This document shows, piece after piece, positions 11,152-25,213 of a DNA stretch of 64,000 bases. The notes under the pieces are model-generated. The model was given only the letters and a program-made list of their open reading frames with translations, was not told where the DNA came from and made no database searches. The position numbers and the translations under genes are program-made. Numbering within the stretch: the stretch's first letter is position 1; each line of letters begins with the position of its first letter. The stretch is from Dolomedes plantarius (taxonomy: Eukaryota; Arthropoda; Arachnida; Araneae; Dolomedidae). The DNA lies in NCBI GenBank assembly GCA_907164885.2, contig OU015490.1, forward strand, positions 207,964,772 to 208,028,771, written 5' to 3'.

Positions 11152-12800
11152 TTGAACAGAAAAAGAGTATTGACTCAAGAAGAAATTTTAAAGATGATGG
11201 AAAATCCGGATGATATAGATTACGACACAGATGATGATGAATGTATGTATCCCGATGAAGATGAATGTATGTATCCCGATGAAGATGAAGTAGCTAATGT
11301 TGAATCATATTATGAAGTTTCTGATTCTTATTCAGACTCCGTAAAGAATGACAGTGAAGTAAATGTAGTGCTCTCATGTACTTTGCATGGTGCTTCTGTT
11401 ACCAAAAATAATATACAGATATGGTACAAGGATAAAGTTGCCTTACCATAAGAGAGACGTTCTGAAATCAATATTTTACGTGAAAAATCAGGACTACAAG
11501 ATTTTCAAACTGTTAAGTGGATTTTATTGCATCTTCATTTCTAATCTATTTTTGGGGAGCGCTTTTAGAGATCGTGGGAAATTGGACAAACGCTGAAAGC
11601 AATATATTAGGTAAATAATAGAAACCTACCGATATTATATAACTTAAAAGAAATATTGGACTTTTATTTCATATTGAGGTCTAAAAATCGAAGCAGTATG
11701 CGAACTTTAGAGCATGAAAGGAGTAAGACAAATTTGTCATGACATTATGAAACGCAATAGATTCCCAAATATATTATCTGTTATAAGATTTTATAATGCT
11801 GCAGAAAGGCGCAAAAGAATATCAAGCGATAAATTCCAGCCAATAAGAGAACACTTTGAGTTGGGGAACACTTATTTACAAGACCTTTGTATTCCTAATT
11901 GGCCTATGACTGTCGTTGAGTCAGTTGCTTTTCGTGGAAAATGCCTTTTTCGGCAATACTTGCTGTCTGAACCTGGAAAGTATGGATTAAAATTCTGGGT
12001 TATTTTTGACAGCGTAATATAGTATGTTTGGAAATTGGAAGTATATGCAGGCAAAAATGAAATCAGTGAATGTAGTTAGAAGATTGGCAAAGACAAATAA
12101 AAATTCTGGTCGTAATATCATATGCGATAACTTTGATACGTCGTATGCATTAGTAACGCACCTATTCGGATTTAAAGAAAAAAAAAACAACCATCCTCTT
12201 TTGCTGTCCCAGTGAAGGTAAATTTATTACTTTGCTAAGCACAATGCATAACACTTGTGATGTGGACACCCGTTTAGAAAAGAAGCCACAAATAATCCGA
12301 GACTATAATAAAACGAAGGGTAGTGTTGACACTATGGACAAAATCATGAGAACTGATAGTGTGAAACTCATGGCACATCGGTAGCCTTTGATTGTATTTT
12401 TTAATGAGATACATACTAGTGCAGTGAATACATACATACTATGGTTGTCTTTAAACGATGAATGTAATCAGAGTTTAAGGAAAAGATGGAATTCCTTTAT
12501 TTGCAGAAGAATTAGCAAGGTATGAAGAGCAATGGTATGAAGAGCAAAGTATGAAGAGCAAGGTATGTCTATGCCTCCATGCGTGCTTCAGAACTGCTTC
12601 ACACAGATACCTCTGAACAGCCACGAAAAAAATTGAGATGTGATGTTTGTTCCTCTACAAAATATTGCAAAACGCAAACATTCAGTGCAAAATGTATGAA
12701 AATGTTTGCAGAGAACATTCCGTCATTATTTGTACAACGTGTACTGAATAATTCAAATACAATGAAAGTAAATTTTGAAGTCATTATAATTTTTTTTTAC
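11152..12800 (+). pseudogene. piggyBac transposase A, decayed
   Basis: Pieces of a piggyBac transposase in several frames. At 11152-11340 there is an acidic N-terminal region (Asp/Glu-rich, with the unit ECMYPDED repeated). At 11714-12022 comes the start of the catalytic core, with SVAFRGKC and GLKFWVIFDS. At 12024-12215 is the second catalytic Asp in RNIICDNF. Around 12240-12380 is the third, in GSVDTMDK. At 12579-12780 is a cysteine-rich C-terminal remnant. The first catalytic Asp is missing: MTVVES stands where the family has Asp before Glu-Ser/Gln. Several stops and shifts confirm it is dead. The family's normal role is DNA cutting at TTAA. Confidence 0.85.
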
Positions 12801-13362
12801 TTTTGTGTATTATTATATATTATTATGTATATTAACTATAAATATATTAATTTTCAATAAGTGGATGTTTCGTATATTTTAAAATCCTATATATGTATTT
12901 AGATACGGGTCTAATGGAACCGAATAGTAGTTTTTACACATTCTTATTTTTGGTTGTCTGAGGGTTAAATTAAATAAATATTTGATATTAAGAATAAGCT
13001 TCTCAGAACTACAAGTTTTAACGTAAGATTTAAACTTTCTCTAGTTTACCAGTAAAGATAATTGAAATTACGTGATCAGCAAAAAAGCCGATTGGAACCG
13101 CAATCATTTTCTTTTACCGAATAGAATATGAAATAAGAGAGAATGTCTAATTTCACTATACTCTCAATGTCTTTTTGAGAATTAATTGTTTCGCTTTTCT
13201 AAAAGTAAATAAATATTTTACATTAAATGAACGCTTCTCAGAACTACCCATTCTAAAGTATCCAAAATTCCTCTAGCTTATAGTTGGAGATTATGCAAAT
13301 TATGTGATCAGCAATAATATCTATTAGCACCTCATTCATTTATTTTACTGGATAGTCTAAAC

Positions 13363-14158
13363 CAGTGATTTGCAAACTGTGAATCCCGACCTTGCAAAAA
13401 AACTGGAGGGGTAGCTGAGTTTTTGAAGTGAATTTGCATAATACTGAATTATTTAAATGCAAAATATGCTATAAATTTTGCATTACATATTTTTAATATT
13501 TCTATTAATGTTTTATACGTTAAATTTTTATAATATAATATTGTTACATACGGTGTCACACAATCTTAGAAAGCTATACGTACATTCCTTCCATTCCCTT
13601 CTGCCTATCTGTGAGAGTCTGGGTTTTCAAAATGAGTAGGAATAAAAGCCAAAGAAATAAAAAACCCTTAAACCGGAAAGACGATATGAGAGTAGCACTC
13701 TCAAATATTTTACAAAATATTAAGCAAATATTATCAGAGGTTGAGAATCACACTAATAATTATTTCTTATCTATTTTAGTTTTATATCAATAAAGGAAGT
13801 TGGAATCCTGCTATTGAAACACAAGGTATAAAACACAAATATGAAACACAAATATATATTAATTTTTAACTATGAAGTTTTAGTGACAGGAGATTTGGCA
13901 AAAACAAGTGTAGAAGGTAAGCAAGATTTTTTTTTATTGTTAATGTGCAAAGTAAATATACGTCCAAATTCTACAGTTCATTGTTTTTTAAAAAAGCTTA
14001 TGAAAATAGGCTTATTTCTGTTTGTTTTATTTGTTAACATATCCTAATTAAAAAAAATGTATCCACCAAAGTATTTTCAATGAGGGGGGGGGGGGGGGGG
14101 GGAGGGGGATTTTCTTTTAAAGAAAGTGTGTCGCGATCGAAAGACATTTGCGCACCAC
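13363..14158. mobile_element. hAT-type non-autonomous element 1
   Basis: The left end is CAGTGATTTGCAAACTGTG. The right end read inward is TAGTGGTGCGCAAATG, an imperfect inverted repeat of hAT style. The left flank is GTCTAAAC (13355-13362). On the right CTAAAC is retained, and the junction looks like CCACTG-GTCTAAAC with five bases lost. The interior has small unrecognised frames (13611-13793, 13841-14047) and a striking G run at 14084-14102. No hAT transposase is visible. It lies in the 245-bp array. Confidence 0.6.
14084..14108 (+). repeat. Poly-G tract (G19-A-G5)
   Basis: Nineteen consecutive G, one A, then five G, in an otherwise AT-rich context. It could fold into a G-quadruplex on the plus strand. 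Such runs are also prone to sequencing and assembly length errors. Confidence 0.95.
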
Positions 14159-15059
14159 TAAACTATAAGAAAGAATGTTTTGTTACATTAGGTTGTTTTA
14201 TCTATACTCTCAATGTCTTTCTGTGAATTAAATGCTTTGTTTTCCTTAAAATAAATAAATATTTGACATTAAATGAATGCTTCAAAAAACTACGTATTTT
14301 TAGGTAAGATTCAAATTTTGTATAGTTTATTAGTAATTAGAGGAGTTAAATTATGAGATCATCAAAAATTCTTATCAGCACCACATTAAGTTTTTTTATT
14401 GAATCGTCTAAGTCAGTGGTCGGCAAACCGTGGCTCGCGAGCCACATGCGGCTCTTCGGCCGCTTGAGAGTGGCTCTTCTACAAAATACCACGTGCGGTC
14501 GCGCACGTACAGTGCGATTGAAACTTCGTCATGACTGGTTTTCTTATTTATATTTTTGCATACTTGGTGTTTGTGTGTCTTTATCTTTAGGCGAGTGCTC
14601 TGAAGCGACTTAATGAGAAAAAATTTCCAGAAAGATTAAATGTCAACGCGTCTCGTCAAGTCGTATCTTTGCATCGTATTTTACAATGTATTACTTCCGA
14701 GAGCGTCTCTCGGTAGAAAGCACTAGACTAGTCTAAATGGTCTTCGATTATAACCAACCAGCAAGTCGTAGATCTTAAATTGGTTTTAGCTTTATCAATA
14801 GCAGTTGACGAGTCTTGTGACATAAATGATACAGCGCTAGTTTTACTTTTGTACGATTTATTTCATCTACAGGTTCTAAAGAAAGACATTTAGAATTATT
14901 GTTACTCAAAGGTCAAACACGTGGAGAGGATATAGCAAATGCTGTAATTGAGTGCATTGAAAAAAATTCATATTCTACTCGATAAAATTGTCCCAATTTC
15001 AACAGATGGGGCTGTGATGTAGGTAAAATACACTTAATAATTAAGATGATAGCATATAA

Positions 15060-16560
15060 TTAATATATAACGCGCGTAGTAATGTCTGTCTTGAAATATA
15101 TTTGCATTGTTAAAACTCTGTAAGCCTCTACTCAACTTGTTCCAACTAGCGGCGATCCAATTTTTTAATTGCTTGATTATTACTGAAGATTATTAGAAAA
15201 AGGTGCGCAATTTTTTGATAATGGGAGGTAGCATGAGAGTATATTAAAATATTGGATCACGGCAAGCACTAATCATTGATTCCTTAATTTTACTAATAAT
15301 TTATAATAAAATAACTAAATATGACTGTGACATTTATGTGCATTTTATTCTTGTTAAAGTGGCTGGTATATTGTTTTTTTGGTGGCTGGTATATATTCAA
15401 CATAGTTAATTATTAATTTTAGAGTGTTTTATTTTTGTTTTTTCAATTAATAGTAAATTTTGTATAATGAACCCAAACCCTTGTGTAAGCTGGGCTGGTA
15501 GGCAATGTAATATCCACGAGATCTTCGCCATTTTCACAGTATTTTCACAGCACATACCCAGAACTACACCGGATAAAGGGATTAACAAAAGTATCCATTT
15601 CAAGAAACAACCCCTTTTTGCAGCTGGCCAAGAGATAAGCGAAACAACCGTCTTGATGAGGGGTAGGCGCATGGATACGCCTGAGATAGACAAGCGCCGC
15701 GCTTAATCCCTGAGTTTTAAAAAAGAAAATCCCGATTTAATGCAAGATCAAAGTTTGAAAAAAAAAATACTATACAGCCTAATTTTTTATAATCCAAGTC
15801 CCTCAAATTCTGGTGGTCCGGTTTTCCTTTTAAAATCAAGGAGCGAAGACGCCCTCTTTTCACCCACGCGTAGCCATACAAAGAGGTGAGAAGGTCATCG
15901 AATGGAGAATTTTGGAGGGGGGAGTGAGTTTTTGGGCATGCTCTCTCTCTCGACCGGCGACTTTGAAAAGTGGGCCAGCCCTCAACTCTACTAGCCCAGA
16001 GATGCGAGTTCCAGAGAAAAAAGATGATGTTGCCTCAGCGGACCCCTGATGTCTAAGGAAGGATAGAGACTCCTGAGCCATGACAAGACCTGCTGGCCCA
16101 TCCCATTATTTAATTCAGCTAATGAAGGCGGTACCGCCCCCCTTTTTTATTTATTCGCTGCAGCTATAACGATGTTTTTCCTTAAATTTTTTATTTTAAT
16201 TAACTTAATTATCAATGAATTAAAATTTTTGGTTACCAGCCACTTACGCGAACTTGTTTAAATTAAATTATATTGTGAAAGGTGATGTTGATGAAAATTA
16301 GAGGAGAGTGTATCCTCAGTGTGTAATCTGCCTATAGGCAGTGTAAACTTAATGGTCGAACAACGCTCATATAAATTATGTTAATTTTTGGTATAAATTT
16401 TGTCATGTCGTTCAGTTGCCTCGTAGTTTTTCTTCGTTTCCTTTTAGGTAATTTTATTTCAGCTTTCTTTTCAGTGAATTTTTGTCAAGTTAATATAAAG
16501 CAATTTTCGTGATTCAACCAGCTACAGCAGGGGCATCAGCAGTGAACCAGATATTTTATT
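15060..16560. other. Unassigned insert within hAT element 2
   Basis: About 1.5 kb between recognisable transposase blocks. The part at 15470-16130 is GC-richer and holds AGGGATTAA (about 15577) facing TTAATCCCT (about 15703). Frames at 15406-15693, 15467-15706 and 15860-16081 are unrecognised. It may be a further nested element, but I cannot define ends. Confidence 0.35.
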
Positions 16561-17992
16561 TTAATGGGTTATTGCTTATCACAACCCGCGTCTTTAAAAG
16601 GTACTAACCACGACGCAAGTGAATTAATATGTTTCATGCAACTATTCTTTTAATCACCTCTAAGAGAGTATGCAAGTTTTAGCAATCTTAACAATTTATT
16701 TTAATTTAATTCTACCCGTTAAAGAAAAGACTTTTTAGTTGAATTGGAGAGTGAGTACGCATATCTTCTGCTGCATAACAAGGTACGTTGGTTTTCAAGA
16801 GGAAACGTTTTGAAACGTTTCGCTTTCTTAAAAAACAGAAATTAAAGCATTTCTCCTTGAGAAGGGTGTTTACTATCCAGAACTAACGAACGATCAGTGG
16901 ATCCAGAAATTTTATTTCATGGGAGACGTTACGTCTCATCTAAATCAGTTTACGGCGACAATGGACCATGAAAAACTTTTTTTTTATTTATCAACCAATT
17001 GCTATGAAATTTTTTATACTTATACAGTGTTGTTTAGAGATGGAAATTCTAAATTTTAAAAAAAAATCAGAATGTAATTAATTAAGATATTAATGAAAAC
17101 CAGTTTATTAATTTCTCTATTTAAAAATGCTCCATGCGCATTAATTTTTGTCTCAGATATCTAATTTTCTCTCTTAAGCTAGCGTTATACAGTTATAATA
17201 AAAGTTAGTAGCAATATTTGATTTACAGTCATATTTATAACAACTAGAAAAGAAATCGATAAAAATAGGTCATTTTATGCAAAATTTTATTAAAAAATTT
17301 TTTTTTACTGTATAAATTTTAAGTTGTTTTAAAATAGTATAATGGATTGATTACTAAGTTTTATTCTAACATATATAAATAATCATTTTATGAAGTTCTA
17401 TGAAAATTCAAAAAAAATTATGACGTATGGAACATTTTGAACTTACCGAAACGACATGAAAACTTGTTTTGAGAAAATGGCATTTAGAGTTTTAATTTGA
17501 CTAACATTTCCATTGTTTACGTTTGAAAAAAATACTTATAACTCGGTTAATAATGATCGGATCAACATACTTATTTTTTAATTTAAAGCTGATGAGTTGA
17601 AGAATCGTTTTTTGAAAGAAAAAAAATCGTTTTGGGGACATAATTTTGTCAATCTGAAAGTCCATTGTCGCCTTAGTCGTAAACCAGAGGGGAAAGAATG
17701 CACAATTTTTTTCAATGTTAGAAGTTATTTCATTCAAAAACAAATTATCTCTTTTTACTGAATATTTTGATAGAGAAACTTAGATTCACTTTCCAAGCCT
17801 GTTGACATATCGCCAAGAAATTATTCTGATATTGTCATTTTCTATTTCAAAGCAACACTTTTAAATATTAGGGAAGCTTTTCTCGACAGGTTTCAGGAAA
17901 TCAGAAACAACAAAGCAACGTTAGCTTCTGTTAAAAAACCTCTTATTGCTACTGTAACAGATTTTCGAACTCTAGAAGAATTAAATTTTTCT

Positions 17993-18198
17993 CCCTTTAA
18001 TATTGAGTCGGGGGATGGCCGAATGGCTAGGGCGTTGGCCTTCGGTACCAGAGTCTGTGGGTTCGAGTCCCACAATCGGCATGGATGTTTGTAGCTATTC
18101 GGAATCGGCTTTAAGCAGTAGGTCCCAGGTCTAATTATCCCTTGTGTAGCAAAAAATGACGTAGCGCTCCAAGACCAAACAAAACCCTTTAATATTGA
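17993..18198 (+). repeat. 14-bp target duplication around SINE
   Basis: CCCTTTAATATTGA occurs at 17993-18006 and exactly again at 18185-18198, enclosing the SINE. This is the length expected from LINE-type target-primed insertion. Confidence 0.95.
18007..18184 (+). mobile_element. tRNA-derived SINE
   Basis: A 178-bp insertion with a tRNA-like head. The A-box-like TGGCCGAATGG and B box GGTTCGAGTCCC are spaced as in a tRNA gene, with complementary stem segments around them. The head, of tRNA-Ser/Leu-like aspect, is followed by about 100 bp of unrelated body and a short A-rich end (CCAAACAAAA). A perfect 14-bp target duplication flanks it. It would be transcribed by Pol III from its internal boxes and mobilised by a LINE. 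It is not a functional tRNA because the 3' acceptor side runs straight into the body. It sits inside the hAT transposase pseudogene. Confidence 0.92.
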
Positions 18199-18764
18199 CA
18201 TTAGAAACTTTGAAATGCAGTTACTGGATTTTAAAAACAAAGAAATGTGGAGTTCGAAATTTGAACGTCTTTGTGCTGATATAGAAATATTGGAGATAAA
18301 CAAATGGGAACTTAGTTCACAGCACAAGTGGTTTGCTTTGAGAGATCTGGAGAAGGAAGATCTGATTTTTAACACCTAGAATAGTATTGCTGACTCATAT
18401 AATCACCTGGAAAAACTAGTGTTTGCAGTTCTTTCTTATTCGGATCTACATATTCATACGAACAACCATTTTCAAGAATGAACCTTATCAAGAGTAAATT
18501 GAGAAGTCATCTTATTGATGAGAACCTCGAATTGTGCCTAAAATATAAATCAACATACAAACTTGACTTACCCAAACTTTCCAAGGAGATGCGAAGCCAT
18601 TGTTCATATTAGTGTTTGTCTGTCATTGTCATGATTTAATTTTATGGATACTTTACAATTTAATTTTATCAATAATTGATATTAAGTATGATATCAAGTT
18701 TTATTCAACGTATCTATAGTTTAACTAAGACTTAAAAAAACTTTAAGTACAGTTTATTAAGTTA

Positions 18765-18985
18765 ATGTTAGGGAGAGCTATGGAGTGATAGAAGATGTAG
18801 TGTCGAGGATTGAGAAAGGTATGTTGAGATGGTTTGGACATACAGAGAGGATGAACTAAAGGAGATAGATGAAATAAGTATACAAGACGAGTGTGGATGG
18901 AAGAGTTGGAAGGGGTCGATATCAGAGAACGTACCTTATTCAGATTGAGAACGTTTTTAGCAAAGGCCAGCTTTGGAGTATCCTA
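18765..18985 (+). pseudogene. Non-LTR retrotransposon (LINE) C-terminal fragment
   Basis: The plus-strand reading contains SRIEKGMLRWFGHTERM followed by VGRGRYQRTY, with stops between. The MLRWFGH.ERM block and the following GRGRP/Y.RTY are typical of the C-terminal end of many arthropod LINE polyproteins after the reverse transcriptase. Only this end is present, as expected for a 5'-truncated insertion. It lies between the hAT transposase remnant and the hAT right end. Confidence 0.7.
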
Positions 18986-19990
18986 GTTAAATTAATCACA
19001 ATGCACCTACCTATATAGTTTAAGTTTAAAAAATTTGGCTCTCAAAAGATATTTCAGTCGTTGTACTTTTGACATTTGGCTCTGTTGACAAATGAGTTTG
19101 CCGACCACTGGTCTAAGTCATAAGAGAGATTATTCGGTTTCAGTAGCCCCCTTTACTATACTCTCAATATCTTTTTGAGGATTAATTGCTTTGCTTGCCT
19201 TGAAGCATATAAATGTTTGACATTAAATAAACGCTTCTCAAAACAGTTTATTCTACGGTCTGATACAAAGTTGCTCTAGCATTTCGGTGAAGAATAATTA
19301 TAATATGTGATCAGCTAAATGATCTATTAGCACTTAATTCATTTATTTTAATGCATAGTGTAACCTATAACAAAGAATATTTGATTACATTAGACACTTA
19401 TCACTATACTCGGAATGACTATTTGAGAATCAATTCCTTTGCTTTCCTTAAAGCAACTAAATATTTCACATTAATTGAACGCTTATCAGACCTACATTTT
19501 CTAATGTATGATTCAAACTTCCTCTGACTGAACAGTGATTAAATGAGTTAAATTATGTGACCAGCAAAAATACCCATTTGCACGTCATTTATATTTTTAA
19601 TGAATAGTTATAGATATAAGAAAGAATATTCGGTTAAAATAGCCACTTTTCAATATATTCCCAATGTGTTTTTGAGAATTAATTGCTTGTTTTCCTTAAA
19701 GTAAACATATATTTGACATTAAAGAAAGCTTTTCCAAACCGTCTATTCTAACATACGATACAAACTTGCTCTAGATTTTCAGTGAAGGCGAATTAAATTA
19801 TGTGTTCGGAAAATTACCTATTAGCACTTCATTATTATTACTGAATACTGTAAGCAAAATCAAAGAATAGTAAGATACATTAGCCACTTATCACTATAAT
19901 CAGAATGTCTATGTGAGAATTAATTAATTTGCTTTCCTTGAAGTAAATACATTTGACATTAAATAAAAGCTTCTTAGAACTACCTATTTT

Positions 19991-20707
19991 TTTACTATTA
20001 ATTTTCTGTCACAAATTTTGGAGGAAAGAATGGCAGCACAATCTTGGGTATCAGACAAATACTTTTTATGTAGTTCAAGACGAATTTATAGAAATTAGCT
20101 TTTGAAAGAAAAATTAATGAAAAACTGGGCATTTTTTATCTGACACTATTCATAAGATCTAAACATTTCCTTTATGTTAGGGAATTCATACCAGAAGGGG
20201 AAAAGATGTAACTCTTTATTACAACGTATTTAAAAGGTAAAAATTTAAATATCAGGTGTGAAACGGTTTCAAGTTTCGCAGCCAAACGGCCCAAAAGAAT
20301 AAAACGGAGAATAAATTGAGACAGCTAAAGGAACAGGGACGTGAGTAAGGTTTAAAATTGCATTGGACAAGATGTCTTTTTTTATGTGACACGCACAGAA
20401 AATTAAATTTTTAGATCTGTCGCTTCCGGACAAAAAATCGTTTTTGAATTCGAATCGAATTCTTGAAAAAAGAATTATAAAAGTTGCTAAAGAAATGTCT
20501 CCTGCAAAGTTTGAATTCTTTATTTTTTATATAAAAAGGCCTAACAAGACAAGCAAACAAAATGTATTACAACCAGCGATATTTTGTGCAGATCTGTAGT
20601 AATACTAAATTTTTATTTTCGTATATGGGGAAAATTTGTAACTTAGGAAATGATAACCAGACTTTAAACAGCAGTCCTATTAATTTATACTGTGTATATT
20701 ATTTCAT
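19991..20707. other. Unassigned AT-rich DNA
   Basis: No TE end or gene recognised after the tandem array ends. A frame at 20562-20831 runs into the microsatellite and is not credible. Confidence 0.4.
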
Positions 20708-20728
20708 CACACACACACGCACACACAT

Positions 20729-20811
<83 letters not shown>
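20708..20811. repeat. (CA)n/(TA)n compound microsatellite
   Basis: A short CA run with one CG step, then about 80 bp of TA. Confidence 0.95.
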
Positions 20812-23485
<2,674 letters not shown>

Positions 23486-24021
23486 TATTATAAAGTAGGA
23501 CACAGTAGAATAAACATCACGTGTTTATGCTAATGCTAAACTGACACTAAAAGTAACGACGCACCTCTCCAACTGTCGACCACTGTGACGAATTCTTAAA
23601 GACCTTACACCCTGCGGTACTGTACTAGGCAGAGTTCCGCTCTCTTATAACCCATTTCGTCCCGAGATGTGGTTATGTTTTTAAAATAAACTGTGTAATC
23701 ACACGTAATATGTACCTTTTATGTAATCACACGTTATTATGTAATTTAAGTTTATTTTAAGAGTGATTTCGCTTAATCTGAAAAGGGTCCGGTCCTAATC
23801 ATTTTGGATTATCGGAACTCCACTGTATTTTCGAGCTTGTTGAGGTTAAATATCTCCGATTCTATTGGCCGGCCTAATTTTTCAACATTTCTACAGCCCG
23901 TGTTTAAAATGAAATATCAAGGTTTAAACTGTCTTTCTATGATATTTAACTATGAAGGGATACGCATTTATTTCTGTTCGCCTCATTTACTCATGTATAT
24001 TGCACATCTATCTATTACCAA
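23486..24021. other. Spacer with a possible pogo/Tigger right end
   Basis: Near 23800-23825 the sequence TTTTGGATTATCGGAACTCC...CACTG followed by TA resembles the right terminus of a pogo/Tigger element (read inward, CAGTGGAGTTCCGATAATCC). I could not find a convincing left partner; CAGTAGAATAAAC near 23502 is only a weak candidate. The frame 23804-24076 is not credible. Confidence 0.4.
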
Positions 24022-24457
24022 TCTATATAAAATGGATGTATGTGTGTTTGTTCCATCAACGTTTTGGAACGCTTGAAGCAATTTTTACTACATTGGTACG
24101 TTTACTACAATTGGTTGTTTACTACATTTACTACAATTGGTACACACATGACCTACAATCTGGGAAGAAACAATAGGTAGGTAAGACAACCCTAGCACCC
24201 CTAAGGGAGAGGGGGAGGGGTTACATGTAAAAAAATAATCGAAAATGATTAATATTAGTGCCGAATCAATAGTTTTCGAGGTTGATGAGATGAATAGTGG
24301 CACTCCCGATGCCGATTAAGTGCAAGTTCAGCCCCCATAAGCATTGGAGTGGACTAAAATTACATCAATTTTACCCTATGGTGGAACTCGTTCCTCTTCC
24401 TGTCTAATAAAAAATTGGGATAAATAAATACCCGGGCAACGCCGGGTAAACGGCTAG
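24022..24457 (+). mobile_element. Helitron-like element, family 2, complete ends
   Basis: It starts TCTATATAAAATGG with A outside. It ends with the hairpin CCCGG-GCAACG-CCGGG (24431-24446), seven spacer bases, then CTAG (24454-24457) with T outside. This is the full Helitron signature: TC start, 3' hairpin about 10 nt before CTRR, A/T insertion site and no target duplication. At 436 bp and without Rep/helicase, it is non-autonomous. Confidence 0.85.
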
Positions 24458-25157
24458 TTCTTTTATAAATATTGCGTTTCATAATCGTAAACGATTTTCA
24501 CGATATCAATTTACTTTCCCCACGAAATGGATTTCAGTGATTTTCTACTCTGTATAAAACAGAATGAAAAGGATTTCAGTTTATCTGTAAAGTATCTTTC
24601 AGTCTGTAAATTATCTTTTACCATAATATTAGTACTTTTAAAGATATTCCTGATATCAGTTTCATAAACATATCCACACATATAATTCGCGAAAACAGAT
24701 GCAAAATTACCAAATAATGCGACATTTATGAACATGGAAAATAGATTATTTTCCTCAGTTTGTCATGGTGTTTTGAATAAATTTAGAAGATTTAAGAAAT
24801 TTAAGATTTTTTTGTATAACATGTGGGTACAATTACGATCAAAAAGTATTTTATTCCCGCCGAAACTGCATCACAAACCTACTTGAAAGACGGATAGACC
24901 CTCAAGATCGGTAACATTATTTTCTACTCCATACGTCATCGTCAAAAGCCGAGCGGGGAGACAACTTTGATAAGTAAGAATGCTTCAAGTGTGAAACTTT
25001 TCAAATATTCCTGAGAAGTTTCAAATTTTTGAGATCTGTAAGTTTACGCTTTCTGAAAGGATTATGATCTAGGAATCGATTGTGATACTAAAGGGTTATA
25101 ATTTAAATGATGCATTGATTCTTAACATATTTTATTATAAGAAAATCAAACTATTTA
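24458..25157. other. Unassigned AT-rich DNA
   Basis: No gene or TE end identified. A minus-strand frame at 24511-24735 is unrecognised. Confidence 0.4.
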
Positions 25158-25213
25158 ATATATATATATATATATATATATAATTATATATAATTATATA
25201 TAATTATATATAT
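25158..25213. repeat. TA-rich minisatellite
   Basis: A TA run followed by about three units of TAATTATATA. It marks the break point of the Tc1 fragment that follows. Confidence 0.9.

Larger units (their letters stand above)
10574..12964 (+). mobile_element. piggyBac-type element A
   Basis: A 2.39-kb element flanked by TTAA on both sides (10570-10573 and 12965-12968), the diagnostic piggyBac target. The right end reads inward as CCCTCAGACAACC and the left as CTTTTCAACTACC, an imperfect inverted repeat. A subterminal motif of the form CGGGTC(N)AATRGAACCCG-like lies near each end. It encodes a decayed piggyBac transposase on the plus strand and interrupts a unit of the 245-bp array; removal restores the array period. 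Confidence 0.85.
14590..18620 (+). pseudogene. hAT transposase, fragmented
   Basis: Three blocks resemble the hAT transposases annotated in animals as GTF2I repeat domain-containing protein 2-like. At about 14800-15030 are VDESCDINDTA and later STDGA, which carry acidic residues of the RNase-H-like core. At about 16740-16990 is LLLHNKVRWFSRGNVLKRF. At about 17764-18620 is the C-terminal region, with REAFLDRFQEI and LDFKNKEMWSSKFE. Stops, shifts and about 1.7 kb of unrelated sequence break it up, so it is non-functional. The third block is split by the SINE and resumes in register after the second copy of the SINE's target duplication. Confidence 0.8.
14414..19110 (+). mobile_element. hAT element 2, GTF2IRD2/ZBED-like, 4.7 kb
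   Basis: Perfect 8-bp target duplication GTCTAAGT at 14406-14413 and 19111-19118, the length made by hAT transposases. The ends are CAGTGGTCGGCAAACCG on the left and, read inward from the right, CAGTGGTCGGCAAACTCAT. It contains fragments of a hAT transposase on the plus strand, a SINE (18007-18184) and a LINE fragment (about 18765-18985). Its removal leaves neighbouring units of the 245-bp array 249 bp apart, which independently supports the boundaries. Confidence 0.92.
10162..19990. repeat. ~245-bp tandem-repeat array, dissected by TEs
   Basis: Repeat units recur throughout: TTTGACATTAAATGAA, then CTTCTCAGAACTAC, then TTAAATTATGTGATCAGC, then ATTTATTTTACTG, then TATAACAAAGAATATTCGG, then CACTATACTCTCAATG, then TTTTTGAGAATTAATTG. 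The GACATTA anchor falls at 10348, 12984, 13219, 14265, 19219, 19467, 19715 and 19955. Subtracting the elements at 10574-12964, 13363-14158 and 14414-19110 plus their duplications leaves spacings of about 235-249 bp. This is an old, diverged satellite-like array of at least eight units. It has no coding capacity. Confidence 0.9.

Noticed and set aside
15577..15711. AGGGATTAA...TTAATCCCT pair as a TTAA MITE
   Set aside because: The inverted match is only 9 bp and the orientation differs from the similar pair at 22554-22676, so a common element is not demonstrated.
18007..18080. Functional tRNA gene (Ser/Leu-like)
   Set aside because: The A and B boxes are good, but the 3' acceptor side continues into a SINE body and the whole is flanked by a 14-bp target duplication.
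17893..18375. 160-codon minus-strand ORF
   Set aside because: It is antisense to the hAT transposase remnant and runs through the SINE; the plus-strand reading has the recognisable protein blocks.
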